Shown in pieces: positions 1 to 8,742 of a DNA stretch of 64,000 nt (positions are counted from its first letter, which is position 1; every line of letters begins with the position of its first letter). The notes below the pieces were generated by a model. That model was not told the origin of the DNA, searched no databases, and was given only the letters and a program-made list of their open reading frames with translations. The translations under genes and the position numbers were made by a program. Source of the stretch: Porticoccus sp. (lineage in GTDB: Bacteria > Pseudomonadota > Gammaproteobacteria > Pseudomonadales > Porticoccaceae); NCBI GenBank assembly GCA_002733125.1, contig NVUM01000004.1:77357-141356 (forward strand). Direction: 5' to 3'.

Positions 1-152
1 TCTCTGAGTAGCGGATTATCCAGCAGGTAGATCTGTCCCACTGACAGATAATTGGCGGCACGCCAGTAGGCATCAATTTTTTGCAGCTGTTCCGCTGTCA
101 GTGGCTGGTGATTCTGCACCATGCCACTGCCCGCTGAATGTCGGTGTTGCAT
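1..152 (-). CDS. xfp: Phosphoketolase, N-terminal fragment (truncated by window edge)
   Basis: The first 50 codons of a minus-strand gene that continues beyond the window start; it is too short for the ORF track. The translation includes [20 protein letters not shown], the highly conserved N-terminus of xylulose-5-phosphate/fructose-6-phosphate phosphoketolase. The family uses thiamine diphosphate to cleave sugar phosphates with phosphate, giving acetyl phosphate. The ATG at 152 is preceded by an AAGGAAA ribosome-binding sequence. ackA lies directly upstream on the same strand, so the pair can make acetyl phosphate and turn it into acetate and ATP. Everything after the N-terminus, including the cofactor-binding residues, lies outside the window. 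Confidence 0.85.
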   Translation of the reverse strand, partial: MQHRHSAGSGMVQNHQPLTAEQLQKIDAYWRAANYLSVGQIYLLDNPLLR

Positions 153-310
153 AGAATGTTTCCTTGCCCGGTAACAGAATGTTCATCATAGTCAAAAAAG
201 CCGGTCGTCAGCTACTGTTGACTGTGGGGTATGAGCGGTCCGGACAAGTGTCCAGCCTGGCCGGTTGCAATGATGGATAACCCGGTTGCAAATAACATCG
301 TTGTGGATCG

Positions 311-1504
311 TCAGAGGGTGAGTTGCAGGAGGCGATGGACAGATCTGGCGATAATCAGTGCTTCATCGGTGGCAATCACGCGCACCGTGACCGCGCTGGT
401 TCCGGTTGAGATCACCGCAGCATTGTCGGCATTGGCCTGGGGGTCCAGAGTAATGCCGAGATAGCCGAGCCCCTCGCAGATGCGTGCGCGGATAGCCGGA
501 GCGTTTTCGCCGATACCACCGCTGAAGACCAGTGTGTCGAGCCCCGCCAGGGCAGCGGTATAGCCGCCGAGCCACTTTTTGGTCTGGTAGCAGAACAGGG
601 CCAATGCCTCCCGGGCCCGGTTGTCGGTGTCTTCCATGGCCAGCAGTTCCCGTACATCGGCGCTGGTTTCGGAAATTCCCAGCAGGCCGGATTCACAACT
701 GGCAAGCTGTTGAAATTCCGTCGCAGTGATATTCTCCCGTTGTTCCAGATAGCTTGCCACGCCGGGTTCCAGATCCCCTGAACGGCTGCTCATGGGCAAC
801 CCGGAGGTCGGTGTGAACCCCATGCTGGTATCAATGCTTTTGCCATTGCAGACAGCGGCGAGACTGGCACCATTGCCGAGGTGGGCAAGAATTACCCGGC
901 CTGCTGTGGCCGCTTTGTCGCCGAGGCTGACCAGTTCTTCTATCAGGTACGTATAGGAAAGGCCGTGAAAGCCATAGCGCCGCACGCCCAACGCCTCGAA
1001 GCGGCGGGGAATGGGCAGCAGTTGTGCCACCCGTGGCATGCCGGTGTGGAACGCAGTATCGAAGCAGGCTACCTGTGGCAGGGAGGGAAAACGTTCCTGC
1101 AAAGCCTCGATCAATGCCAGCTCGCGGGGCAGATGCTCTGGCGCGAAGGGACTGATGCCTGTCAGTTCGGCCAGCAGTGCCGGGGTAATTCGCTCCGGCT
1201 CAGTATGAGACAGGCCGTGGACCAGTCGATGGCCGATCGCCTGAACCGATGAAATGACCCCCGAGGCCCCCAGCCAGTCCACAAAAGACGCGGCCATCGC
1301 CGTGGGGTCGGCAGGTATGTCGATGGTCCTGTCGATGGTTTCGCCGGAAATCTCCACCATGATCAATCGGGTTCCGGGGATACCAATTCGCTCAATCCGG
1401 CCATGCAGTATCTGCTGCAATGGCTCGTCAACCCGGTATTGGGCAAAGCGGATACTGGAAGAGCCCGCATTAATAATCAGCATGGTCGGTTTGATTGCGT
1501 CCAC
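311..1504 (-). CDS. ackA: Acetate kinase
   Basis: Interconverts acetyl phosphate plus ADP and acetate plus ATP in the cytoplasm. Family hallmarks are NAGSSSIRF at the N-terminus, YGFHGLSY, HLGNGASLA (phosphate-binding), a TSGLPMSSRSGDLEPG segment matching the family's TRSGD loop, and FSGGIGENA near the C-terminus. Length (about 397 aa) is normal. The ORF track opens at an ATG at 1513, but that codon directly abuts GGGAG. The GTG at 1504 has GGGAG nine bases upstream and is preferred; an ATG at 1483 is also possible. It precedes the phosphoketolase gene by about 160 bases on the same strand, so co-transcription is likely. A propionate or butyrate kinase role is possible but the phosphoketolase neighbour favours acetate. 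Confidence 0.9.
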   Translation of the reverse strand: MDAIKPTMLIINAGSSSIRFAQYRVDEPLQQILHGRIERIGIPGTRLIMVEISGETIDRTIDIPADPTAMAASFVDWLGASGVISSVQAIGHRLVHGLSHTEPERITPALLAELTGISPFAPEHLPRELALIEALQERFPSLPQVACFDTAFHTGMPRVAQLLPIPRRFEALGVRRYGFHGLSYTYLIEELVSLGDKAATAGRVILAHLGNGASLAAVCNGKSIDTSMGFTPTSGLPMSSRSGDLEPGVASYLEQRENITATEFQQLASCESGLLGISETSADVRELLAMEDTDNRAREALALFCYQTKKWLGGYTAALAGLDTLVFSGGIGENAPAIRARICEGLGYLGITLDPQANADNAAVISTGTSAVTVRVIATDEALIIARSVHRLLQLTL

Positions 1505-1551
1505 AAAAGCCATCTCCCGGTGTTGATTCTGAGTGTTGTGTCGTCGACCCG

Positions 1552-1600
1552 ATTAACCGGCCTGGCAAAGGATGTGTCAAGCCGTGCCAGTCGGGTTAAT
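1552..1600 (-). promoter_or_regulatory. ackA promoter inside an interrupted palindrome
   Basis: On the minus strand a perfect -35 (TTGACA, 1575-1580) is followed after 17 bases by GTTAAT (1552-1557), a 4/6 match to -10. The -10 and the sequence around the -35 lie in an inverted repeat with arms ATTAACC-ggc-CTGGCA and TGCCAG-tcg-GGTTAAT. The expected start would give a leader of roughly 40 bases before the ackA GTG. The dyad could be an operator for a repressor; no regulator is identifiable here. Confidence 0.55.
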
Positions 1601-1791
1601 TACGCCACCCAACAACAAAAACGTATCTCTGCTGTTTCAGAAAGTCGCGAATTTTCCGTAACAAGACTTTTTGGGTAGATGGTGGTGCGGGTACTGCGAG
1701 CGCCGCTGCCCCTTCTCCTTCCGATTTCTCCTTCCACTTTCGCCTAATTGTTGCAGATACCCACTGGGGGCTATCTTTCAAATAGAATAGG
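1601..1791. other. Intergenic sequence, no gene recognised
   Basis: Part of the 369-base divergent region between ackA and the DUF294 gene. The short ORFs listed here have no recognisable protein character. The stretch lies between the ackA promoter palindrome and the 19-bp tandem repeats; I see no further motif in it. Confidence 0.5.
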
Positions 1792-1848
1792 GGCTTTCAG
1801 TTAGCGTAATGGCTTTCAGCTAGCGTAACGGCTTTCGGCTAGAGTAAC
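1792..1848 (+). repeat. Three tandem 19-bp direct repeats
   Basis: Three consecutive 19-base units read GGCTTTCAGTTAGCGTAAT, GGCTTTCAGCTAGCGTAAC and GGCTTTCGGCTAGAGTAAC. They differ at only a few positions and end 25 bases before the ATG of the DUF294 gene. The period is close to two helical turns, so a protein bound to each unit would lie on nearly the same face. They could be iterated operator sites or a slippage product. Confidence 0.8.
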
Positions 1849-1873
1849 GGGTAATTGTGTTGAGACAGGTTTT

Positions 1874-3730
1874 ATGATCGTCAGTGTAGAAGTGGCCGCA
1901 ATCAGAGAATTTCTTGCCGGGTGCCCACCCTTTGATGAGCTTCCCGCAGAGACGCTCGGGCGCGCCGCCAGTAAAGTACAGATTGCCTATTACCGTGCCG
2001 GCGATCCCAGCGCGGTCCTCGACTACTCCAGCCCGCGTCTGTATGTGGTTCGCACGGGTGCGTTTGAGGTGCGCGACAGCGAGGGGCAGTTGCTCGATCG
2101 GGTGGAGCCCGGTGGTTACTTTGGTTATCCGTCGTTGCTGACCGGCGACGCCATTACCAACCAGTTGACAGTGATTGAGGACGGACTGGTTTACCAACTC
2201 GACGGGGACCTGTTCCAGGCGTTGCGCTCTGCCAGTCGACCCTTCGATCGTTTCTTCAATCGCGCGCATGCCAACCGTTTGCGCCATGCCGTGCGGTTTC
2301 GCGAACAGAGTTATCAGCTTACCCGTCGGGTTGGCGACATTTTCTCCCGCGAGCCGGTGGTCGCATCTGCCGATCAGACCGTTGCCGAGGTGGCGAAATT
2401 GATGACGACTGAACGGGTATCGTCTGTGATGATCGTGGACGACAGGGGTCGGTTGTGTGGTCTGGTCACCGATCGCGATTTGCGTATTCGTGTGGTTGCC
2501 GAAGGTCGCAGTGCGGACACCCCCCTGGCCGACATCATGACCACGGATCTGGTCAGTGTTTCGGCGGAGAGCCTGGTCTTTGAAGCCACACTATTGATGA
2601 CAGAGCACAACATTCACCACTTGCCAGTACTTCGCGACGGCAGTCCCGCGGGGATGGTGACCACCACCGATTTAATCAAGGCGCAAAAAGCGGATCCCGT
2701 TCTTTTGATTGGTGAAATCGGCCATCAGGAGACGGTGGAGGGTTTACAGCAGGTGTCGCGGGATATTCCGGAATTGTTGGGCAGTCTGATCCGGGCCGGT
2801 GCCAGCGCCGACCAGGTCGGCCGTCTGCTGACCACTGTGACCGATGCATTGACCCGGCAATTGCTCCATCAGGCAATGGACAAGCTGGGTGCTGCGCCGA
2901 CAGCCTTTGCCTGGTTGGCCTTCGGTTCACAGGGCCGGCAGGATCAGGCCGCGATTTCCGATCAGGACAACGGCCTGTTACTCAGTGAGGGAGCGACCGG
3001 CGAGGACGACAGCTACTTTAAAGCACTGGCGACTCATGTGAACGACGGTCTGGATCGCTGCGGTTACAAGTACTGTCCCGGGGAGGTGATGGCCATTACC
3101 GATCGCTGGCGGCAACCCCTGGTGGGTTGGAAAAAACAGTTTCTGGGCTGGATTAATCAGCCGTCCACGAAAGCACTGATGCACGCCAGTATTTTCTTTG
3201 ACATGCGTTGTGTTTTTGGCGATAAGGCTCTGTTTGCAGACCTGCAACAGACAGTGTGCAATGCCGCCAGGGGCAACGAAATTTTTCTGGCCAATCTCAC
3301 CGCCAACGCCCTGAAACTGACCCCCCCGATGGGTTTCTTCAAACATTTTGTACTGGAACACAGCGGCGAGCACAAACACGCATTTGACATGAAGTTGCGA
3401 GGCATCATGCCGATCAATGATATCGCCCGAATTCATGCGCTTGCCGCGGGCTCCACCGAAATACATACACTGGCCCGTTTGCGTGAGGCGGCCACCAACC
3501 GGCAGATCACCCTGAAAGATGCCCGCAACCTGATCGATGCCCACGAGTTTATTTCCCGACTGCGGCTGGAACACCAGGGGGCGATGTTGAAGGCGGGCAG
3601 CAAGCCGGACAATTACCTCGATCCGAAAACGCTGTCGTCCCTGTCCCGTCACCAGCTGAGGGATGCGTTCGCGGTAGTGACCAGCGCCCAGGCCGCGCTG
3701 CGAGCCAAGTTTACCCGCGGATTGATGTAA
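1874..3730 (+). CDS. cNMP-binding/CBS-pair/DUF294 nucleotidyltransferase signalling protein
   Basis: A 618-residue cytoplasmic protein. Residues about 10-115 form a cyclic-nucleotide-binding-like fold, about 150-270 a pair of CBS domains (VSSVMIVDDRGRLCGLVTDR and IHHLPVLRDGSPAGMVTTTD), and about 300-440 a DUF294 nucleotidyltransferase with GSQGRQDQAAISDQDNGLL. A DUF294 C-terminal helical domain completes it. This architecture is often encoded beside acs or acetate permease genes in gammaproteobacteria and is thought to sense nucleotides, but its substrate is unknown. The exonuclease gene downstream overlaps its stop codon (TAATG), which implies translational coupling. A 19-bp tandem repeat lies just upstream. 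Function in acetate control is inference from context. Confidence 0.85.
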   Translation: MIVSVEVAAIREFLAGCPPFDELPAETLGRAASKVQIAYYRAGDPSAVLDYSSPRLYVVRTGAFEVRDSEGQLLDRVEPGGYFGYPSLLTGDAITNQLTVIEDGLVYQLDGDLFQALRSASRPFDRFFNRAHANRLRHAVRFREQSYQLTRRVGDIFSREPVVASADQTVAEVAKLMTTERVSSVMIVDDRGRLCGLVTDRDLRIRVVAEGRSADTPLADIMTTDLVSVSAESLVFEATLLMTEHNIHHLPVLRDGSPAGMVTTTDLIKAQKADPVLLIGEIGHQETVEGLQQVSRDIPELLGSLIRAGASADQVGRLLTTVTDALTRQLLHQAMDKLGAAPTAFAWLAFGSQGRQDQAAISDQDNGLLLSEGATGEDDSYFKALATHVNDGLDRCGYKYCPGEVMAITDRWRQPLVGWKKQFLGWINQPSTKALMHASIFFDMRCVFGDKALFADLQQTVCNAARGNEIFLANLTANALKLTPPMGFFKHFVLEHSGEHKHAFDMKLRGIMPINDIARIHALAAGSTEIHTLARLREAATNRQITLKDARNLIDAHEFISRLRLEHQGAMLKAGSKPDNYLDPKTLSSLSRHQLRDAFAVVTSAQAALRAKFTRGLM

Positions 3731-4413
3731 TGCTGGCCGGTTGGACTTACCAACTGAAACAAAAGCGCTATCTGGCCCGGTGTCAGCATGCCCGGATGCG
3801 GGAATACCTGCGGGCCGCAGCCCCGTCCAGAAAAGCGGATTTCCGGAAGATCTGCTATCTGGCGGTGGATCTTGAAATGACCGGGATGGAGGTCGACTCA
3901 GATCATATCCTGAGCATCGGTTTCGTACCGATAGATAACATGAGAGTCACGCTGGCCGGTGCCCGGCACATTCTGGTAAGCAGTTCCCTCGGGGTTGGCC
4001 AGAGTGCCGTGATCCACGGTATTCACGACAGGGATATGGTCGGTGCCAGCTCCCTGTCCGAGGCCATGGATTGTCTGCTGGAAGCGTTGCAGGGCAGGGT
4101 GCTGTTACTCCACTACGCGGCCCTCGATCTGGCCTTTTTACAGGAGGCCAGCCAGCGCCTTTACGGCGTGCCGCTGCTGGCGATGGTGGCGGATACCCTG
4201 GTGCTCGAAAATCAGCGACTGCAACGCAACAGTGCGGGGCAGCATGGGCAGGGCCTGCGGTTGTCGGATTGTCGCCGCCGCTACAACCTGCCCGATTATC
4301 ATGCCCACAATGCGCTGGTGGATGCTGTCGCAACGGCAGAGTTGTTTCTCGCGCAAGTCGCTCACCGGTTTGGGCGTGAGCACGCACCGCTGACCCGGAT
4401 AGTCTCCGGTTAA
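3730..4413 (+). CDS. DEDD-family 3'-5' exonuclease (DNA polymerase III epsilon-like)
   Basis: A 227-residue protein with an RNase T/DnaQ fold. Exo I is VDLEMTGME (Asp and Glu metal ligands), an Exo II-like Asp is in LLLHYAALDLAF, and the Exo III-like segment is YHAHNALVDAVATAE, with the His and Asp expected of DEDDh enzymes. The start codon overlaps the stop of the CBS/DUF294 gene by one base, so the two are probably co-translated. The family normally removes nucleotides from 3' ends of DNA or RNA. It is not the replicative proofreading subunit itself, judging by its context. The recurring pairing of DUF294 proteins with such exonucleases next to acs is known from other gammaproteobacteria but unexplained. 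Confidence 0.85.
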   Translation: MLAGWTYQLKQKRYLARCQHARMREYLRAAAPSRKADFRKICYLAVDLEMTGMEVDSDHILSIGFVPIDNMRVTLAGARHILVSSSLGVGQSAVIHGIHDRDMVGASSLSEAMDCLLEALQGRVLLLHYAALDLAFLQEASQRLYGVPLLAMVADTLVLENQRLQRNSAGQHGQGLRLSDCRRRYNLPDYHAHNALVDAVATAELFLAQVAHRFGREHAPLTRIVSG

Positions 4414-4549
4414 GATGTATCCGGGCTTGTCGGATGGAGCTTTGCTCAGGAAAAATCCTTGTGACCTGTTATGCAAAGGTCGAATAGATGCTAGGCTTCG
4501 TCTCCTTTAATCTGGGCCCCATAGAACTGATAACGAGAGGGAGGATTTC

Positions 4550-6487
4550 ATGTCCGCAACCAATGTTCGTCCCGTCCCCGACGACTTCGCCACCCAGGCG
4601 CATATCGATGCTGAAACCTACGAGCGCATGTATCGCCATTCCATTGAGCACCCGGATGAATTCTGGGCCAAGGAAGCCGAACTGTTTCTCGATTGGGAAA
4701 CACGCTGGAATGAGGTATGTGATTACGATTTCAATACCGGTGAAGCCAGCTGGTTCTCCGGTGGCAAACTGAATGTGACGGTCAACTGTATCGATCGTCA
4801 TCTGGCGGAGCGCGGCGATAAGGTTGCACTGATCTGGGAGGGAGATCACCCGCTGGAAAGCACCGATATCACCTATAACGAGCTCAGTGAACAGGTCAAT
4901 AAGCTGGCCAATGTGCTGAAATCCCGGGGTGTAAAAAAGGGTGATCGGGTCTGTATTTACATGCCGATGATTCCCGAGGCGGCCTATGCGATGCTGGCCT
5001 GTGCCCGCATCGGGGCGGTTCACTCTGTGGTGTTCGGCGGATTTTCCCCCGATGCCCTGAAAGACCGGATTCTCGACTCGGATTGTCAGGTGCTGATCAC
5101 AGCGGATGAAGGTTTGCGCGGCGGCAAGAAAATTCCATTGAAAGCCAATGCCGATCAGGCTTTGCGGGGTTGCCCCAATGTACATACCTGCCTGGTGGTG
5201 GAGCGAACCCGCTCTCTGGTGGAGTGGGATGATAATCGCGATATCTGGTACCACGAAGAAATGATGGAGGCGAATGAGTACTGTGCACCGGAACTGATGG
5301 ATGCAGAGGATCCACTTTTCATCCTCTACACTTCCGGTTCCACCGGGATGCCAAAGGGCGTGATGCACACCACCGCCGGTTATTTGTTGCAATGTGCCAT
5401 GACCCACAAGTATGTCTTTGATCACAAGGATGATGACATCTACTGGTGTACTGCTGATGTGGGCTGGATTACCGGTCACAGCTATATTGTCTACGGCCCA
5501 CTTTGCAATGGCGGGACTTCACTATTATTTGAAGGCGTTCCCACTTATCCCGATGCTTCCCGTTTCTGGCAGGTGGTCGAGAAGCACCGCGTCACTATCT
5601 TTTACACTGCACCCACGGCCATTCGTGCGCTGATGGGGGCCGGTGATGATTATGTCAAAAAAGCCGACCTTGGTTCCCTGCGATTGCTGGGTACGGTGGG
5701 CGAACCGATTAACCCTGAAGCCTGGGAGTGGTATTACCGGGTTGTTGGTGATGGTCGTTGCCCGATTGTCGATACCTGGTGGCAGACAGAAACCGGTGCC
5801 CATATGCTGACCCCTCTGCCTGGCGCCACGCTGATGAAGCCCGGTTGTGCGACCGTCCCATTCTTTGGCGTACAGCCTGTGCTGTTGGATGCTGAAGGGC
5901 ATGAAATCGAAGGTCCCGGTGAAGGCGTTCTGGCTATCAAGGCATCCTGGCCTGCCCAGATTCGTGGTGTATACGGTGATATGGAGCGTTTCCGGGAAAC
6001 CTATTTTGCCCCCTACAAAGGTTATTACTTTACCGGTGATGGCGGTCGTCGGGATGCCGATGGCCACTATTGGATTACCGGCCGGGTGGACGATGTGCTG
6101 AATGTTTCCGGGCATCGCATGGGGACTGCGGAGGTGGAAAGTGCCCTGGTATTGCACGCCAATGTGGCCGAAGCCGCGGTGGTCGGTTACCCGCACGATA
6201 TCAAGGGACAGGGTATTTATGCCTATGTCACGCTGATGAACGGTGCAGAGCCATCGGATGACTTGCGTAAGGAGCTGGTGGCGCTTTGTGTGAAGGAAAT
6301 TGGCGCGATTGCCAAACCGGATGTCATTCATTGGGCTCCCGGGCTGCCGAAGACCCGGTCGGGAAAAATTATGCGCCGTATTTTGCGAAAAATTGCCGCC
6401 AATGAACTGGAGAACCTGGGAGATACTTCAACCCTGGCAGATCCCGCTGTGGTGGACCAGTTGATTGAGAATCGGGCCAATACCTGA
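4550..6487 (+). CDS. acs: Acetyl-CoA synthetase (AMP-forming)
   Basis: Activates acetate with ATP and CoA to acetyl-CoA via acetyl-AMP. At 645 residues it matches the family length. The P-loop-like motif is [12 protein letters not shown], the adenylate-forming core includes DTWWQTETG, and the C-terminal [15 protein letters not shown] carries the catalytic lysine that is reversibly acetylated in known Acs enzymes. The start is supported by a GAGAGGGAGG ribosome-binding site. It closes the local acetate loop: AckA and phosphoketolase can produce acetate and Acs recovers it. A strong hairpin terminator follows immediately. I could not identify a convincing activator site in the 136-base upstream gap. 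Confidence 0.95.
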   Translation: MSATNVRPVPDDFATQAHIDAETYERMYRHSIEHPDEFWAKEAELFLDWETRWNEVCDYDFNTGEASWFSGGKLNVTVNCIDRHLAERGDKVALIWEGDHPLESTDITYNELSEQVNKLANVLKSRGVKKGDRVCIYMPMIPEAAYAMLACARIGAVHSVVFGGFSPDALKDRILDSDCQVLITADEGLRGGKKIPLKANADQALRGCPNVHTCLVVERTRSLVEWDDNRDIWYHEEMMEANEYCAPELMDAEDPLFILYTSGSTGMPKGVMHTTAGYLLQCAMTHKYVFDHKDDDIYWCTADVGWITGHSYIVYGPLCNGGTSLLFEGVPTYPDASRFWQVVEKHRVTIFYTAPTAIRALMGAGDDYVKKADLGSLRLLGTVGEPINPEAWEWYYRVVGDGRCPIVDTWWQTETGAHMLTPLPGATLMKPGCATVPFFGVQPVLLDAEGHEIEGPGEGVLAIKASWPAQIRGVYGDMERFRETYFAPYKGYYFTGDGGRRDADGHYWITGRVDDVLNVSGHRMGTAEVESALVLHANVAEAAVVGYPHDIKGQGIYAYVTLMNGAEPSDDLRKELVALCVKEIGAIAKPDVIHWAPGLPKTRSGKIMRRILRKIAANELENLGDTSTLADPAVVDQLIENRANT

Positions 6488-6493
6488 GGCCTC

Positions 6494-6526
6494 GGCAAAA
6501 CAGCCCGCCCAGCGGGCTGTTTTGCC
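6494..6526 (+). terminator. Intrinsic terminator after acs
   Basis: Perfect 15-bp stem GGCAAAACAGCCCGC with a three-base loop, containing an A-tract in the ascending arm and a T-tract in the descending arm. It starts seven bases after the acs stop codon. Confidence 0.85.
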
Positions 6527-6653
6527 ATCCTGTATTGTATCGATTCTGTCGATAATAGATCCTGCCGATATCAGTCTGAAGCAATTGCCACCAGCAGATG
6601 ATTACCGTGATACATTTCCCTTGTCATTATTCCGTCAGCAACAGGGTAGAGAA

Positions 6654-7196
6654 ATGAAAATCCGTCTGGTTGATTATCAGGGTGGGCTCGATGCCTGTTA
6701 TGGCAACTCACCCTCACCATTTGGCTCGCTTTGGCTGGTCTGGACGGAATCCGGTATTGAGCAGCTGGTGTTTCAGGATCGCGGCGAAACCGATCCCTTT
6801 CGTGTCTTTCCCCGGCTGGATAAATCCCGGTGTTTCAATCGTGATGATGCGGGTGCGGCGACCACTGTGCAAACGCTGTTTTCTAGGCCTGTCGGGGGCG
6901 ACCTGCAGGAGAACAGCTTGACACTGAGCGCGCAGGGTACGGTATTTCAGCGCCGGGTCTGGCAGGCATTATTATCGATCCCCTTTGCCAGTGTGACCAC
7001 CTATCAGCAGGTTGCCAGCGCCATTGACCAGCCCAAAGCAGTGCGCGCCGTGGCTAGCGCGATTGGTGCCAACCCGGTGGCCTGGCTGGTTCCCTGCCAT
7101 CGGGTGATCCGCAGCAACGGCGAGCTGGGGGGCTATCGCTGGGGGCTGCCCCGGAAACAGCAGATGCTGGATTGGGAGCAGTCTGTATCGTCATGA
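6654..7196 (+). CDS. ogt: Methylated-DNA--protein-cysteine methyltransferase
   Basis: Repairs O6-alkylguanine by irreversible transfer of the alkyl group to its own cysteine. The active-site motif LVPCHRVIRSNGELGGYRWG and the preceding helix-turn-helix segment IPFASVTTYQQVASAI are typical of the Ogt/Ada-C family. The ORF track begins upstream inside the acs terminator; the ATG at 6654 follows AGGGTAGAGAA and gives a 180-residue protein of normal size. It stands alone between two terminators. It lacks an Ada-type zinc N-terminal domain, so it is a repair enzyme rather than a regulator. Confidence 0.9.
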   Translation: MKIRLVDYQGGLDACYGNSPSPFGSLWLVWTESGIEQLVFQDRGETDPFRVFPRLDKSRCFNRDDAGAATTVQTLFSRPVGGDLQENSLTLSAQGTVFQRRVWQALLSIPFASVTTYQQVASAIDQPKAVRAVASAIGANPVAWLVPCHRVIRSNGELGGYRWGLPRKQQMLDWEQSVSS

Positions 7197-7200
7197 CATA

Positions 7201-7231
7201 AAAAACCCGGCGATAAATGCCGGGTTTTTTT
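7201..7231 (+). terminator. Intrinsic terminator between ogt and ppa
   Basis: Stem AAAAACCCGGC/GCCGGGTTTTT with loop GATAAAT, followed by further T residues. The A- and T-tracts on both sides let it serve both convergent genes. Confidence 0.9.
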
Positions 7232-7254
7232 ACTGGTTGGAGTTCGCCTGGGCT

Positions 7255-7791
7255 TCAGCCCTGCTCTTGAAGATAGCGATCGCGCGAAGCGGTAATTTCT
7301 CTACGGGCGGCTTCTGCATTGTCCCAACCTTCAACTTTCACCCACTTGCCAGCTTCGAGTGTCTTGTAATTTTCAAAGTAGTGTTTGATCTGTTTGATCA
7401 GTAGCTCCGGCAGGTCGGCAATTTCCTGCACGTGGTCATACAGCTTGGTGAGCTTGGTATGGGGTACCGCCAGCAGTTTGGCATCCACACCGGACTCATC
7501 GGTCATGTTCAACACGCCGATGACGCGGCTGCGGATTACTGAGCCGGGCATGACCGGGTAGGGTGTTACCACCAGTACATCCAGGGGATCGCCGTCTTCG
7601 GACAGGGTCTGCGGGATATAGCCGTAATTGGCGGGATAAAACATGGGTGTTGCGACAAAGCGGTCAACAAAAATTGCATCGCTGTCCTTGTCGATTTCAT
7701 ATTTGATGGGGTCGTGGTTCGCGGGGATTTCAATGACCACGTTGATATCGTGCGGCAGGTCGTTGCCAGCGGGAATCTTGTTGTAGCTCAT
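7255..7791 (-). CDS. ppa: Inorganic pyrophosphatase (family I)
   Basis: Hydrolyses pyrophosphate to two phosphates, pulling forward reactions such as the Acs adenylation step. The 178-residue protein carries [21 protein letters not shown], containing the family signature DGDPLDVLV with its metal-binding aspartates, and KYEIDKDS near the N-terminus. Length and N-terminus match soluble hexameric family I enzymes. It converges with ogt across a shared terminator. The upstream 177 bases should hold its promoter; no special operator is visible. Confidence 0.95.
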   Translation of the reverse strand: MSYNKIPAGNDLPHDINVVIEIPANHDPIKYEIDKDSDAIFVDRFVATPMFYPANYGYIPQTLSEDGDPLDVLVVTPYPVMPGSVIRSRVIGVLNMTDESGVDAKLLAVPHTKLTKLYDHVQEIADLPELLIKQIKHYFENYKTLEAGKWVKVEGWDNAEAARREITASRDRYLQEQG

Positions 7792-7968
7792 GTCTCGTCT
7801 TCTTCTCTCTTGAGGTTAGGGAAGCGGAAATGCACAGGTCCACCCGGCGGGTTTCCAGAGTGGCGGAATTATACTGGCCAGCATGGGCTATTGCCAGTGA
7901 CACCTTGGTCTATACTCTCGGTTCCAAGGCCGCGTTTGCAGGTGTTGGCCGAGAATATTCAGTTCAGG

Positions 7969-8637
7969 TTACGACGATGATTGTCGGGCAACGATGGGCT
8001 CTATGATCAGCTCGACACGGCGGTTTTCAGCGCGGCCCGAGGGAATACTGTTGTCGGCGATTGGACGGTTCTGACCGAAGCATTGAATCACCAACCTGGT
8101 GGGTGTGATGCCGCGTTGGGAAAGATATTCCCCAATGGCGAGGGCACGCTGTTCGGAGAGTTCCTGATTGTAGTCAGTCTCTCCCCGGTTGTCGGTGTGA
8201 CCGGCCACAGTAATCATTGTGTTGTCATACTCTGCCAAGACCCCGGTAATGGCTGTCAGGGCCGATTGAGCCCCCTTGTTGATGGCTGTGCTGTTGACAT
8301 CAAAGATGGTTGCCCCGGGGATAACCATGGTGATTTTGCTGTTCTGTAGGCTGAGGTCAATACGCTGATTCCTCAGCTTCTGCTGGAGGTTGGCATACTG
8401 GACATCCATGTAATAACCCACTTGTTCCGGGGGCAGGGGGTTGATTTTGCCACTGTTACTTAACGTTGCCTTACGTTTTGCCGGGCTGTTTTTTGTGCTA
8501 TCCGAAAGGCTGGTGATTCTGGCCGGCTCTGACTGTTCAGTCAGGGGATTCCAAAGACTACAGCCACCGCCTGCCAATGCAATGATCGCGACGAATAGCC
8601 AGCTCAACGATGTCTTTGGGCAAGATGTTTTTTTCAA
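7969..8637 (-). CDS. OmpA-like peptidoglycan-binding lipoprotein
   Basis: The C-terminal half is an OmpA domain with VAGHTDNRGETDYNQELSEQ and RALAIGEYLSQRGI, which binds peptidoglycan diaminopimelate. The N-terminus shows a hydrophobic signal (SWLFVAIIALAGGG) ending at a cysteine, so it is likely a lipoprotein. The lipobox is not canonical because Gly occupies the usual Leu position. The ORF track starts at 8700; a TTG at 8637 preceded by CCGGAGA gives a compact MKKT... signal peptide and is preferred. Predicted location is the outer membrane facing the periplasm, as with Pal-type proteins. No tol genes are nearby, so it is not obviously Pal itself. Confidence 0.75.
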   Translation of the reverse strand: MKKTSCPKTSLSWLFVAIIALAGGGCSLWNPLTEQSEPARITSLSDSTKNSPAKRKATLSNSGKINPLPPEQVGYYMDVQYANLQQKLRNQRIDLSLQNSKITMVIPGATIFDVNSTAINKGAQSALTAITGVLAEYDNTMITVAGHTDNRGETDYNQELSEQRALAIGEYLSQRGITPTRLVIQCFGQNRPIADNSIPSGRAENRRVELIIEPIVARQSSS

Positions 8638-8742
8638 GTAGTCAATTCTCCGGTGGTTGATACAGGAATGCCCCGGGAAGGGTTGAGGCCGGCTGGTCAT
8701 TCCCTCCGGGGCGGGATAGTTTATCTGCGCTGAGCTGGCTGG

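Noticed and set aside
1792-1848. CRISPR array
   Set aside because: Units are contiguous without spacers and no cas gene is present.
4450-4480. CRP site before acs
   Set aside because: Only one half (TGTGA) fits; the second half is TGCAA and the dyad GACCT/AGGTC has the wrong spacing.
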